A stretch of 64,000 nt of DNA from the NCBI RefSeq assembly GCF_024137025.1, contig NZ_JAMYJR010000003.1, positions 310,001 to 374,000 on the forward strand. The letters are read 5' to 3'. Under the pieces are notes generated by a model. The model was not told the DNA's origin and did no database searches. It saw only the letters and a list, made by a program, of their open reading frames with translations. Of this stretch, positions 50,379 to 58,876 are shown piece by piece. Source of the stretch: Paractinoplanes aksuensis. GTDB lineage: Bacteria > Actinomycetota > Actinomycetes > Mycobacteriales > Micromonosporaceae. Each line of letters starts with the position of its first letter. The stretch's first letter is position 1. The translations under genes and the position numbers were made by a program.

Positions 50379-51641
50379 ATGAGACGACGACGTACGACCG
50401 TGGCCGCCCTGGCCGTCGCGATGCTGGGCGCCCTCCTGGCCGGGGTGCCGGCCGGCGCCGCGCCCACCGTGAGCTCCGAGCCCGCTCAGTACGAGATCTA
50501 CGACGTACGCAATCAAGGCCAGCGCAACGTGATCGCGCGCACCGGCGTGGCCATCGACAGCGTCGAGCACGCCGTCGTCACCGTCACCGCCACGCCGGCC
50601 GAGGTGCGGGCGTTGCAGCGGCAGGGCTTCACCGTGCAGCCCGTGCTGCGGACGCTCGACTTCCCGCCCTCGGACGCGCCCTACCACAACTACAGCGAGC
50701 TGATCACCGAGGTGAACCGGGTCGTCGCGGCCAACCCGGCGATCGCCGGCAAGCGGACGATCGGGCGCACCTACGAGGGCCGCGACATCGTCGCCGTCAA
50801 GATCTCCGACAACGTCGGCACCGACGAGAGCGAACCCGAGGTGCTGTACGACGCCAACCACCACGCCCGCGAGCACCTGACCGTCGAGATGGCCGTGTAT
50901 CTGCTGCACCTGTTCACGGACAACTACGCGAGCGACACCCGGATCCGCAACATCGTGAACAGCCGCGAGATCTGGATCATCCCGTCGGTCAACCCGGATG
51001 GCTCCGAGTACGACATCGCCACCGGCAACTACCGCTCGTGGCGCAAGAACCGGCAGCCCAACAGCGGCTCGTCCAACGTCGGCACCGACCTCAACCGCAA
51101 CTACGGCTACCGCTGGGGCTGCTGCGGCGGGTCGTCGGGCAGCACGTCGTCGGCGACGTATCGCGGGCCGTCGGCCTTCTCGGCGCCGGAGACCCGGGCC
51201 GTCCGCGATTTCGTGCAGGGCCGGGTGGTCGGGGGCAAGCAGCAGATCCGGGCCGCCATGGACTTCCACACGTATTCCGAGCTCGTGCTGTGGCCGTTCG
51301 GGCACACCACGGCCAACACCACGACCGGCATGACGACCGACGACTACAACACGTTCTCGACGTTCGGCCGGCAGATGGCGGCCACCAACGGCTACACGCC
51401 CGAGCAGTCCTCGGACCTTTACATCACCGACGGTGACCTGCTGGACTGGCTGTGGGGGACGCACAAGATCTTCGCGTACACCTTCGAGATGTACCCACGA
51501 TCGGCGAGTGGCGGCGGCTTCTATCCACCGGCCAGCGTCATCACCCGCGAGACGACCCGCAACCGCGAGGCGGCGCTGCTGCTGGCCGAGGTGGCGGACT
51601 GCCCGTACAAGGTGATCGGCAAGCAGTCCACCTACTGCTGA
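50379..51641 (+). CDS. Secreted M14 zinc carboxypeptidase
   Basis: 420 residues. A signal peptide ([20 protein letters not shown], cleavage near AGA-AP) and a propeptide of about 80 residues precede the M14 domain: zinc site [13 protein letters not shown] (His-x-x-Glu), substrate Arg/Asn region [14 protein letters not shown], zinc His in DFHTYSELV and catalytic Glu in AYTFEMYP. A Cys pair (GCCGG) and the C-terminal [13 protein letters not shown] may form disulfides. It resembles Streptomyces carboxypeptidase T/SG types and digests peptides outside the cell. Confidence 0.95.
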   Translation: MRRRRTTVAALAVAMLGALLAGVPAGAAPTVSSEPAQYEIYDVRNQGQRNVIARTGVAIDSVEHAVVTVTATPAEVRALQRQGFTVQPVLRTLDFPPSDAPYHNYSELITEVNRVVAANPAIAGKRTIGRTYEGRDIVAVKISDNVGTDESEPEVLYDANHHAREHLTVEMAVYLLHLFTDNYASDTRIRNIVNSREIWIIPSVNPDGSEYDIATGNYRSWRKNRQPNSGSSNVGTDLNRNYGYRWGCCGGSSGSTSSATYRGPSAFSAPETRAVRDFVQGRVVGGKQQIRAAMDFHTYSELVLWPFGHTTANTTTGMTTDDYNTFSTFGRQMAATNGYTPEQSSDLYITDGDLLDWLWGTHKIFAYTFEMYPRSASGGGFYPPASVITRETTRNREAALLLAEVADCPYKVIGKQSTYC

Positions 51642-51651
51642 TCCCGCTCGC

Positions 51652-52113
51652 TCAGTCCAGGCAGAACTCGTTGCCCTCGGGGTCCTGCATCACGATGAAG
51701 CCGTGGCTCATCGGGGGCGCGGGCTCGGAGCGGCTGACCCGTCGGCCGCCCAGCGCGACCAGCCGGTCGCATTCGGCCTCGAGGGCGGCCATCCGCTCGG
51801 CACCCTCGAGGCCGGGGGCGTTGCGCACGTCCAGGTGCACGCGGTTCTTGGCCACCTTGTCCTCGGGCACCTGCTGGAAGAAGATGCGCGGGCCCTTGCC
51901 CTCCGGGTCCTCGATGGCCGAGGCCTGGTTGCGGGCCTCGGGCGGCACACCCCGCTGCTCGAGGAAGACCTCCCAGGCCGCCAGCGGGTCCTGACCCGGC
52001 TCGAGGGTCACGCCGGGCGGGCCGGGGTGCACGTAACCCAGCACGTCCCGCCAGAACGTCGACAGTTTCGCCGGGTCGAGGGCGTCGAAGGTGACTTGGA
52101 TCGGACGGCTCAT
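51652..52113 (-). CDS. VOC-family protein
   Basis: 153 residues from ATG 52113 (MSRPIQVTFDALDPAKLSTF). Two VOC half-modules are seen: FWRDVLGYVHPGPPGV in the first, and HLDVRNAPGLEG with FIVMQDPEGNEFCLD in the second. It fits actinobacterial glyoxalase-like proteins often paired with DinB genes. Its start overlaps the DinB gene's stop in ATGA. Substrate unknown. Confidence 0.88.
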   Translation of the reverse strand: MSRPIQVTFDALDPAKLSTFWRDVLGYVHPGPPGVTLEPGQDPLAAWEVFLEQRGVPPEARNQASAIEDPEGKGPRIFFQQVPEDKVAKNRVHLDVRNAPGLEGAERMAALEAECDRLVALGGRRVSRSEPAPPMSHGFIVMQDPEGNEFCLD

Positions 52114-52628
52114 CGGCCGGCTCCTCTCACGTACAGGTCGCGCAGCAGGGCGACCTCGGACAGATGATGAATCAGTTCGCGGTTGATGTGCAGCACCAAT
52201 GCGGCCATCGGCAGGTCGGGGTACGGCTCTTTGTCGCCGCACGGTTCGGTCAAGCCCTCGATACCCAGGCCGCGTACGCCGTCCACCCACACGGCCAACT
52301 GCTCGTCGAGCTGCGTCCGGGCGTCGGCGGCGGTCCGGGCCCACGGCCATTTCTCGTACGAGGCCGGCGGCGCCCCGAAGTGGGCCGTGTTGCGCATCGC
52401 GAGCACCCCCACGATGACGTGCCCCAACCGCCAGGCGATGGTGGTGAACGGGGCCGGCGTGGGCGGCGGATAGGCCCAGTCGATCCCGCCGGGGCCGATG
52501 GTCCACGGGTCCGGCACGGGCGACCAGAAGTACTCGTCGTCGGTCAGTCCGTCGAGCCGTGCCCGCACCTGGTGGTCCCAGTGCCAGGTCCACTGTTCGA
52601 GCAGCGTCTCGTTCCAGTTGACGTCCAT
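52110..52628 (-). CDS. DinB-superfamily protein
   Basis: 172 residues with the DinB four-helix layout: NETLLEQWTWHWDHQVRARL, LTDDEYFWSPVPDPWTIG, TTIAWRLGHVIVGVLAMRN (metal His) and ALVLHINRELIHHLSEVALL with two further His. The three His positions suggest a bound divalent metal. DinB-fold enzymes include thiol-dependent transferases (bacillithiol or mycothiol type). It is co-transcribed with the VOC gene and divergent from a WYL regulator. Confidence 0.9.
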   Translation of the reverse strand: MDVNWNETLLEQWTWHWDHQVRARLDGLTDDEYFWSPVPDPWTIGPGGIDWAYPPPTPAPFTTIAWRLGHVIVGVLAMRNTAHFGAPPASYEKWPWARTAADARTQLDEQLAVWVDGVRGLGIEGLTEPCGDKEPYPDLPMAALVLHINRELIHHLSEVALLRDLYVRGAGR

Positions 52629-52690
52629 GCGCCCACCCTGACACGGAACGAGGACAGGTTCGGTCCGCTATCTCTGAAAGACTGGGAACC

Positions 52691-53620
52691 ATGGACGACC
52701 GGGGTACGACCGAGCGTGTGCTGGCCCTGCTCGGTCTGCTCCAGCAGCGCCGGGTCTGGACCGGGCCCGAGCTGGCCGACCGGCTCGGCGTCACCACCCG
52801 CACGGTGCGGCGCGATGTCGAGCGGCTGCGCACCCTCGGCTACCCGGTGCACGCGGGACAGGGCGTCAACGGTGGATACCAGCTCGGCGCGGGTCAGGCC
52901 CTGCCGCCGCTGCTGCTCGACGACGAGGAGGCCATCGCCACCGCCGTCGCGCTGCTGGCCGGGGCCGAGGGCGGGGACGCCGCGCTGAGCGCCCTGACCA
53001 AGCTCGACCGGGTGCTGCCGGCCCGGCTCCGGCCCGAGGTGCAGGCGCTGGCCGGGTCGGTGGAGTCGTTCGGCGGCGGCCGCCCGGTCGTCGCCTCCGA
53101 GGTGCTGATGACCCTGGCCCGGGCCTGCCGCGACGAGGTCGAGGCCGAGTTCGGCTACAAGGACGAGCGGCGCCGGGTCGAGCCGTACCGGCTGGTCGCC
53201 TCGGACCGGCGGTGGTACCTGCTCGCGTACGACCTGGGCCGCGACGACTGGCGCACCTTCCGGCTCGACCGGATGAGCGAGGTCGCGGCCCGCACCTGGC
53301 GCTTCCGCCCTCGCGAGGCGCCCGACGCGGCCGCGTACGTGCAGGAAAGCATTGCCAGCCGGGTCTACCGGCACCAGGCCCGGTTCCTCGTCCGGGCCCC
53401 CTTCGCGACCGTACGCGCCCAGATCCCCGCCTCGGCCGGGCTCGTGCGGCCCGCCGAGGGCGGCAGCGAGGTGGTCAGCGGGGCGGACAACCTCGACTTC
53501 GTCCTGCTGCACATGACCCTGCTCGGCCACGACTTCGAAGTGCTCGACCCGCCCGAGCTGCGGGACCGCTGCGCGGTGCTGGCCACCCGCCTGACCCGGG
53601 CCGGGCTCACCAGCTCATGA
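52691..53620 (+). CDS. WYL-domain HTH regulator (YafY type)
   Basis: 309 residues: a DeoR-like winged HTH (ERVLALLGLLQQRRVWTG, LADRLGVTTRTVRRDVERL, GYPVHAGQGVNGGYQLGAG), then a WYL domain (AEFGYKDERRRVEPYRLVAS, RWYLLAYDLGRDDWRTFRLD) and a WCX-like end. The ligand is unknown. It is divergent from the DinB-VOC operon and probably regulates it. Its 3' end overlaps the convergent HEAT-like gene remnant. Confidence 0.92.
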   Translation: MDDRGTTERVLALLGLLQQRRVWTGPELADRLGVTTRTVRRDVERLRTLGYPVHAGQGVNGGYQLGAGQALPPLLLDDEEAIATAVALLAGAEGGDAALSALTKLDRVLPARLRPEVQALAGSVESFGGGRPVVASEVLMTLARACRDEVEAEFGYKDERRRVEPYRLVASDRRWYLLAYDLGRDDWRTFRLDRMSEVAARTWRFRPREAPDAAAYVQESIASRVYRHQARFLVRAPFATVRAQIPASAGLVRPAEGGSEVVSGADNLDFVLLHMTLLGHDFEVLDPPELRDRCAVLATRLTRAGLTSS

Positions 53621-54157
53621 CGACCGCGCTCGCCTCGTCCCGGACGTCCGGGTCCGGGTGCCGCCGCAGCGAGCGCAGCTGGTCCCGCCACTCGACCGGC
53701 CACCCGTAGCGGTAGCCGCCGGCCAGGGCAGACAGGCACTCCAGGTGCGGGTCACGGCCTCGGCCGGGCGGACCCAGGCTCGGGCCAGCTCGGTGCGGGC
53801 CTCCCGCTCGCGGACGGCGTGCGGCAACGCCTCCATCGTGCGCGGGTAGCGGTTGCGGTCGCCCGGGCCGAGCCCGTCGTGCACCAGATCGTGGAACGCG
53901 CCCCGGCGGCTCGGGGGCAGAGCCTTCAACAGATCCGCGTACGTGTCACTCGGGCGCAGCCGTCGGCCGAGCGGCCCGAGGTCGGTGTCGGGCAGGTTGA
54001 TCAGACGGCGCAGCGGCGCCCAGGAGAGCCGCTGCGCGCGTAGCCAGTCCGCCCGGTGCTCGGCGGCGAGCAGGGCGGCCACCCGGCGCGGGACGTGGGC
54101 GATCCGCACCGCGTACGGGAAAGGGTCGAGAGCAGCGAGGTTCAGCGCGCCTCCCAT
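53607..54157 (-). pseudogene. HEAT-repeat-like protein gene with one frameshift
   Basis: ATG 54157 opens MGGALNLAALDPFPYAVRIA and continues LRAQRLSWAPLRRLINLPDT, RLRPSDTYADLLKALPPSRR and ARTELARAWVRPAEA. Near 53755 the reading passes to another frame, which reads RDPHLECLSALAGGYRYGWP, then VEWRDQLRSLRRHPDPDVRD and ends DEASAVVMSW with TGA at 53607-53609. Together they would make about 182 residues with a C-terminal HEAT-like repeat. One base gained or lost explains the break; it may be real decay or an assembly error in a G/C run. Confidence 0.7.
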
Positions 54158-54199
54158 TCTGGTCAGTCGATCAAGTCCTTTCCGGCGCATGATGGGGCG

Positions 54200-54946
54200 A
54201 TGACCGATGACGTTCAGTGGCAGCCCGTCGACGAGGACTGGCAACGGGGTCTGGCGATCGTGGCTCATCCCGACGATCTGGAATTCGGTGCCGCGGCCGC
54301 CGTGGCCCGCTGGACCGCGCAGGGCAAGGACATCGTGTACGTGTTGCTGACCAGCGGCGAGGCCGGCATCGACGCCATGGACCCGGACGAGGCGGGCCCG
54401 GTGCGCGAGGTCGAGCAGCGCGCCTCGGCGGCGATCGTGGGCGTGGAACAGGTCGAGTTCCTGGGCCTGCCCGACGGCGTGATCGAGGCCGGCGTGACCC
54501 TGCGCAGCGTCCTGGCCCGGGTGATCCGGGTCCACCGGCCCGAGATCGTGATCACCAACAACTTCCGCGACAGCTGGGATCCCGACGGCGCCGCGCTCAA
54601 CATGGCCGACCACATCGCCACCGGGAAGTCCGTGCTGGACGCGGTGCGCGACGCGGCCAACCGGTGGGTGTTCCGCGACCAGATCGACGAGGGCCTGGAG
54701 AAGTGGGGCGGCGTCCGGCAGGTCTGGGCGGCCGGCTCCCCGCGGGCCCGGCACGGCGTGGACACGACCGCCACGTTCGAGCTGGGCGTGCGCTCACTCG
54801 AGGCGCACGCGGCCTATCTGCGCGGACTGGGCAGCGGCGACTTCGACGCCGAGGAGTTCCTCGAGGGGTTCTCGCGGCAGAGCGGGGCCCGGCTCGGCAC
54901 GAAGTACGCGACCGGGTTCGAGGTGTTCCACTTCGACCTCTACTGA
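54200..54946 (+). CDS. PIG-L family deacetylase
   Basis: 248 residues. The zinc-binding AHPDDLEFGAAAAVARW is near residues 21-37. LLTSGEAGIDAMDPDEAG, REVEQRASAAIVGVEQVEFL and a DHIATG element follow. The family includes mycothiol enzymes MshB and Mca and other N-acetylglucosamine deacetylases; this one is shorter and not clearly either. ATG 54200 is preceded by GATGGGGCG. Its 3' end overlaps the convergent cupin gene by 7 nt. Confidence 0.9.
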   Translation: MTDDVQWQPVDEDWQRGLAIVAHPDDLEFGAAAAVARWTAQGKDIVYVLLTSGEAGIDAMDPDEAGPVREVEQRASAAIVGVEQVEFLGLPDGVIEAGVTLRSVLARVIRVHRPEIVITNNFRDSWDPDGAALNMADHIATGKSVLDAVRDAANRWVFRDQIDEGLEKWGGVRQVWAAGSPRARHGVDTTATFELGVRSLEAHAAYLRGLGSGDFDAEEFLEGFSRQSGARLGTKYATGFEVFHFDLY

Positions 54947-55557
54947 GCGGGGTAGGTCAGCTCCAGCACGAAGTATTCGCCCGGGCCGGTGAGCGTCAGC
55001 GGGCCGCCCGAGTGGTACGACACGTCGCCGTCCCGTTCGAGGGCGGCGATGACGTGCGGCCGGTCGGTCAGGTCGAGCTTGCCCCCGCCCGCGACCGTCC
55101 ACACCTTGACGTGCGGGTGGTCGATCACCGGCCGGCGGCCGTCGGCCCGGTCGGGGCCCGGCCGCGCGCCCTCGACGCTGCGGTCGCCGGGGCCGATGTC
55201 GGCCGGGGAGGGGAGGTTCTCGCCCAGGTCTTTCAGCTCGACCAGCCGGTTCTGATAGAAGCGGTCGCCGATGTTGGTGAGCCGGTGCACGGGCGAGAGC
55301 GGCCGGTAGACCGAGCCGCCGCGGTACTCGTCGAGGAAGCGCGGCTCGCTGCCGTCCAGCCAGTCCATCCGCGCCTTCGACCCGGCCAGGCTCAACACGA
55401 CGTACGGGTTGTGGTGAAGATGCCAGGGGTGGGTCTCCCCGGCCGGCAACGACACGTCCCACACCCGGACGACGGGGTTGTCGAGCAACACCGTCTGACC
55501 GACGTCGTCGAGGACAACTGCTTCACCGGCGGGCGAGTGCACGATCTGACCCTTCAC
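54940..55557 (-). CDS. Cupin-fold protein
   Basis: GTG 55557 follows GGTGGGG and gives 205 residues (VKGQIVHSPAGEAVVLDDVG); an upstream TTG is less likely. The first cupin motif is LPAGETHPWHLHHNPYVVLSL with possible metal ligands (HxH). The second half has PVHRLTNIGDRFYQNRLVEL and a later VIDHPHVKVWTVAGGGKL, suggesting a two-part or bicupin. Function unknown. Confidence 0.75.
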   Translation of the reverse strand: MKGQIVHSPAGEAVVLDDVGQTVLLDNPVVRVWDVSLPAGETHPWHLHHNPYVVLSLAGSKARMDWLDGSEPRFLDEYRGGSVYRPLSPVHRLTNIGDRFYQNRLVELKDLGENLPSPADIGPGDRSVEGARPGPDRADGRRPVIDHPHVKVWTVAGGGKLDLTDRPHVIAALERDGDVSYHSGGPLTLTGPGEYFVLELTYPAQ

Positions 55558-55626
55558 GGCCCATACCCCACCATCCGGCCCGGTCGATGTCAAAACGGAT
55601 CAGCGGCTGGGTCGCCGCCGTCGAAC

Positions 55627-56220
55627 TCAGAGCTCGTCGCAGGTGTTGCGGACGTCGACGACGAGCTGGTTGACGCGGGTGATGTCGAACGAGACGACGG
55701 CCTGCTGCACCTGCTGGGCCTGGGTGGCGAGGACGCGGTACTCGGCGTCGCGCTTGCCGGCGGCCTGGGCCAGCGCGATCGCGCCGCCGAGTTGGTAGGT
55801 GTTCTCCTCGGTGATGGTCTCTTGCTTCCAGTCGTCCGGGACGCGCTCGAAGACCCCGCAGGCGGCCGCGGCGTCCTCGGCGGCTTCGCTCCCGCTGTTG
55901 GCGCCGACGAACGAGCTGGCCGCCCAGAGGATCCCGACGACCAGGGCGCCGATGACTGCGCCGGCCCCGGCCGCGATCAGCCACGGCCGTGCCGGGCGGT
56001 TGCTGCTCTCGACCTGCGGTTCGCCGGCCGGGCCCACCTGGAACGGGTCGCCCACGATGGGCGGCGGCGTCACCGGGAATTCGCCTGTCGGCGCCGGGCC
56101 CGCCGAGAAAGTACTGCCAGTCGGCGTCGGGCCGGGGCGGAACGGCGAGTCGTCGGCCGCGTCCGGCCCGGGCGGGGGCGTCGGGTGCTGGGGCGGCTCG
56201 GGCGGCTGCGGCGTCGTCAT
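55627..56220 (-). CDS. Membrane-anchored protein with proline-rich cytoplasmic head
   Basis: 197 residues. Residues 1-75 are Pro/Gly/Thr-rich (PPEPPQHPTPPPGPDAADDS). One membrane span is near 82-103 (WLIAAGAGAVIGALVVGILW), followed by an extracytoplasmic helical domain (EDAAAACGVFERVPDDWKQE, AEYRVLATQAQQVQQAVVS) with two Cys that may pair. It resembles common uncharacterised actinobacterial proteins of this layout. Role unknown. Confidence 0.7.
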   Translation of the reverse strand: MTTPQPPEPPQHPTPPPGPDAADDSPFRPGPTPTGSTFSAGPAPTGEFPVTPPPIVGDPFQVGPAGEPQVESSNRPARPWLIAAGAGAVIGALVVGILWAASSFVGANSGSEAAEDAAAACGVFERVPDDWKQETITEENTYQLGGAIALAQAAGKRDAEYRVLATQAQQVQQAVVSFDITRVNQLVVDVRNTCDEL

Positions 56221-56298
56221 GGCGGAAGAATCCCACATCGCCGGGATCCTGATCGCTCCGGCGTCGAAATCCGATTCGATGATCCAGATTTCGCTGAA

Positions 56299-56314
56299 TA
56301 CAGCGTCGGCTGTA
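56299..56314. promoter_or_regulatory. Candidate CmtR/ArsR operator
   Basis: TACAGC-GTCG-GCTGTA, perfect 6-bp arms, 10 nt before the regulator start. It lies where a metal-sensing repressor would block its own operon. Confidence 0.6.
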
Positions 56315-56324
56315 CTGTCGCGAT

Positions 56325-56654
56325 ATGGAGACGGTTGCCCACGGGCAGGTTCTCGCCCGCTTCGGCCATGCCCTGTCCGATCCGACCCGGGCCCGGCTGC
56401 TGCTGGCGTTGCGTGACGCGCCCGGCTATCCGGCCGAGCTGGCCGACCTGCTCGGCGTCACCCGGCAGAACCTGTCCAACCATCTCGCCTGCCTGCGCGG
56501 CTGCGGTCTGGTCGTCGCCGTGCCCGAGGGGCGCCGCACCCGCTACGAGCTGGCCGACGGCCGCCTGCGGCACGCCCTCGGTGACCTGCTCGGCCTGGTC
56601 CTCGCGGTCGACCCGACGGCCTGCCCCGACAGCGAGACCGAGGGCTGCTGCTGA
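56325..56654 (+). CDS. CmtR-like ArsR-family metal sensor
   Basis: 109 residues matching CmtR: ARFGHALSDPTRARLLLALR, YPAELADLLGVTRQNLSNHL, ACLRGCGLVVAVPEGRRTRYEL and LGDLLGLVLAVD. The CLRGC pair gives the two helix-4 cysteines that bind Cd(II)/Pb(II) in mycobacterial CmtR. The C-terminal cysteines (TEGCC, and Cys in TACPDS) could supply the third ligand. Metal binding should release DNA. The stop overlaps the CDF transporter start (TGATG). Confidence 0.93.
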   Translation: METVAHGQVLARFGHALSDPTRARLLLALRDAPGYPAELADLLGVTRQNLSNHLACLRGCGLVVAVPEGRRTRYELADGRLRHALGDLLGLVLAVDPTACPDSETEGCC

Positions 56655-57331
56655 TGGTTCTGGAACTCGGTCCCGGTCCGTCGCGGCGGGCCGTGCTGAC
56701 CAGCCGGATCCGGCTGCTCGTCGGCATCACGATCGCGTACAACGTCGTCGAAGCGGTCGTGGCGATCACGGCGGGCACCGTGGCCGACTCGACGGCGTTG
56801 ATCGGCTTCGGGCTCGACTCGGTCATCGAGGTCTCGTCGGCGGCGGCGGTCGCCTGGCAGTTCAGCAGCCACGATCCCGAGGCGCGGGAGAAGGTCGCGC
56901 TGCGCGTCATCGCCGTCTCGTTCTTCGCCCTGGCCGCTTATGTCAGCTTCGAAGCCGTACGCACCCTGGTGATCGGAGCCGAGGCCGAGCACTCGACGGT
57001 GGGGTTGATCCTGGCCGCGGTCTCTCTGGCGGTCATGCCGGGCCTCTCCTATGTGCAGCGCCGTGCCGGGCGTGAGCTGGGCTCGCGCACCGCGGTCGCC
57101 GATTCCCAACAGACGCTGCTCTGCACCTATCTGTCGGCGGTGCTGCTGGTCGGGCTCGCGCTCAACAGCCTGTTCGGCTGGAGCTGGGCCGACCCGATCG
57201 CCGCCCTGGTCATCGCCGCGGTAGCCGTCAAGGAGGGCCGCGAGGCCTGGCGGGGCGACGCCTGCTGCGCCCCGACGATCCCCACCGGGAACAACAGCGC
57301 CTGCGCCGACGGTTGTTGCGCGGGCGACTGA
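56654..57331 (+). CDS. CDF-family metal exporter with Cys-rich tail
   Basis: 225 residues, six spans: ITIAYNVVEAVVAITAG, STALIGFGLDSVIEVSSAAA (with Asp in the metal site), and TAVADSQQTLLCTYLSAVLL with an Asp-x-x-x-x/x-Cys variant in span 5, then GWSWADPIAALVIAAVAVKE. There is no cytosolic dimer domain; instead a Cys-rich end (DACCAPTIPTGNNSACADGC) with six or seven Cys likely binds thiophilic metal. With the CmtR-like sensor upstream it probably exports Cd, Pb or Zn. Confidence 0.9.
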   Translation: MVLELGPGPSRRAVLTSRIRLLVGITIAYNVVEAVVAITAGTVADSTALIGFGLDSVIEVSSAAAVAWQFSSHDPEAREKVALRVIAVSFFALAAYVSFEAVRTLVIGAEAEHSTVGLILAAVSLAVMPGLSYVQRRAGRELGSRTAVADSQQTLLCTYLSAVLLVGLALNSLFGWSWADPIAALVIAAVAVKEGREAWRGDACCAPTIPTGNNSACADGCCAGD

Positions 57332-57340
57332 GCCGGAGAA

Positions 57341-57787
57341 TCAGGGGCGCTCGAGGGCGCCGTTGAGCAGGTGGTCGAGGGCCGCGCTGAGGGCGGCGTG
57401 CTCGGCGGGCGGCAGGCCGGCGGCCAGCTCCTCGTCGAGCTGCGCGGCGACCTCGGTCGCCGCGGCGAGCAGGTGCAGGCCCGTGTCGGTCAGGCGGAGG
57501 CTCTGCCGGCGGCGGTCGGCCGGATCCCGTACGCGCTGAACGGCCCCTCGCTCCTCGAGATGGTCGGCCAGCAGCACGATCAGGCTGGGCGCCACCCCCA
57601 GCAGCCCGGCCAGTTCCATCTGCGACTCGGCGCCCCGCAACCGCAGCACGCACAGCAGCGCCACATGCTTCGGCTTGAGGTCGAGATCGGCCAGCCGCGA
57701 GGCGTACAGCGCGTCCTGGGCGACCCCGAGCAGCCCCAGCCGGAACGACACCGTCCCCATCGGAGTGACCGCCCTGTCGATTGCCAT
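57341..57787 (-). CDS. MarR-family transcriptional regulator
   Basis: ATG 57787 gives 148 residues (MAIDRAVTPMGTVSFRLGLL). Winged helix: LDLKPKHVALLCVLRLRGAE, LAGLLGVAPSLIVLLADHLE, and wing RVRDPADRRRQSLRLTDTG with the conserved DxRxR pattern. Helices at both ends make the dimer. Its target may be the divergent truncated gene or an unlinked pump. Confidence 0.9.
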   Translation of the reverse strand: MAIDRAVTPMGTVSFRLGLLGVAQDALYASRLADLDLKPKHVALLCVLRLRGAESQMELAGLLGVAPSLIVLLADHLEERGAVQRVRDPADRRRQSLRLTDTGLHLLAAATEVAAQLDEELAAGLPPAEHAALSAALDHLLNGALERP

Positions 57788-57933
57788 GAGTTCACGATAA
57801 CCACGCGCAATCATTCACGGCCTGCACGACCGGGGCGCGGAGTGAGACGTGCATGACCCCGGGCCTTCTACGGGCGAAATTGTCACAGGCAGGGGGCAGT
57901 CTGAGGAGGACCAGGACGAAGAAGGGAAGAGCC

Positions 57934-58152
57934 ATGACTGGTACGACTCCACTGGGCGCCGTCATCCGCGGCCTCGTCGCCGGCGCGGTCGGCACCCTCG
58001 CCATGGACACACTGCTCTACTGGCGCTACCGGCGTGGCGGCGGCAAAGACAGCTTTCGCACGTGGGAGTTCTCGTCGACCGTGCGGACGTGGGACGACGT
58101 CTACGGCACCACCACAGCCGCCACGTTCGCCGCCGTCAACTCGCGCAACTGA
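57934..58152 (+). pseudogene. 5' fragment of a multi-span membrane protein
   Basis: GAAGGGA precedes ATG 57934. The 72-residue product has one clear span (AVIRGLVAGAVGTLAMDTLL), then YWRYRRGGGKDSFRTWEFSS and VRTWDD, typical of the start of a larger uncharacterised membrane protein, to my recollection about 170-200 residues. It then turns into unrelated Thr/Ala sequence and stops. I see it as truncated at the 3' end. Confidence 0.5.
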
Positions 58153-58189
58153 GAGGTCGGCTCGACGAGCAAGGCGGGACAGGCCGCGT

Positions 58190-58876
58190 CTAATGCACAC
58201 GGCGGTATTCGACCTCGGGGCGGCCCGGCCCGCCGTAACGGGGGCTCCGCGCGACGTGCCCGGCCTCGGCCAGGTGTTCCAGGTAGCGCCGCGCGGTGAC
58301 CCGGGAGGCCCCCATCCGTGCGGCCACCTCGGCTGCGGACAGGCCCGTGGCGTCGGCGGCGGCCCGCAGGACGCCGAGCACCAGGTCGAGTGTGCCCTGG
58401 TCGAGCCCCTTGGGCAGCGAGTCGGGGGACGAGCCGCGCAGGGCCGCGAACGCGCGGTCGATCTCGTGCTGGGCCGCGACCTGTTCGACCCCGAGCAGTT
58501 GGGCGCGATACCGGGCGTACCCCAGCAGCTTCTCGCGGAAGGTGGCGAACGTGAACGGCTTGAGCAGGTAGTGGGTGACGCCCAGCGAGACGGCCGAGCG
58601 CACCACCGCCAGGTCCCGGGCCGACGTCACGACCAGCACGTCGGTGCCGATCCCGGCCGAGCGCAGGGCCCGGGTCAGCTCGAGGCCGTTCATGTCGGGC
58701 AGGTTGAGGTCGAGCAGCACCAGGTCGACCGGCGTCGTGCGCAGCGTCGCCATGGCCCGCTGCGCCGTGTGCGCGACGGCCGCCACCTCAAAACCTTCGA
58801 CCCTTCCCGCATATGCGGCGTGGGCCTCGGCGATGAGCGGCTCGTCCTCGACCACGAGCACCCGGATGGCGCTCAT
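58190..58876 (-). CDS. Response regulator, CitB/DcuR family
   Basis: 228 residues. The receiver domain has the acidic pocket VVEDEP, phospho-Asp56 in LVLLDLNLPDM, Thr in VVTSAR and Lys in YLLKPF. The C-terminal HTH reads GLSAAEVAARMGASRVTARR and ends with a wing (YGGPGRPEVEYR), as in CitB/DcuR-type regulators of di- and tricarboxylate uptake. Its start overlaps the kinase stop in ATGA. By position it should control the divergent dctA. Confidence 0.94.
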   Translation of the reverse strand: MSAIRVLVVEDEPLIAEAHAAYAGRVEGFEVAAVAHTAQRAMATLRTTPVDLVLLDLNLPDMNGLELTRALRSAGIGTDVLVVTSARDLAVVRSAVSLGVTHYLLKPFTFATFREKLLGYARYRAQLLGVEQVAAQHEIDRAFAALRGSSPDSLPKGLDQGTLDLVLGVLRAAADATGLSAAEVAARMGASRVTARRYLEHLAEAGHVARSPRYGGPGRPEVEYRRVH

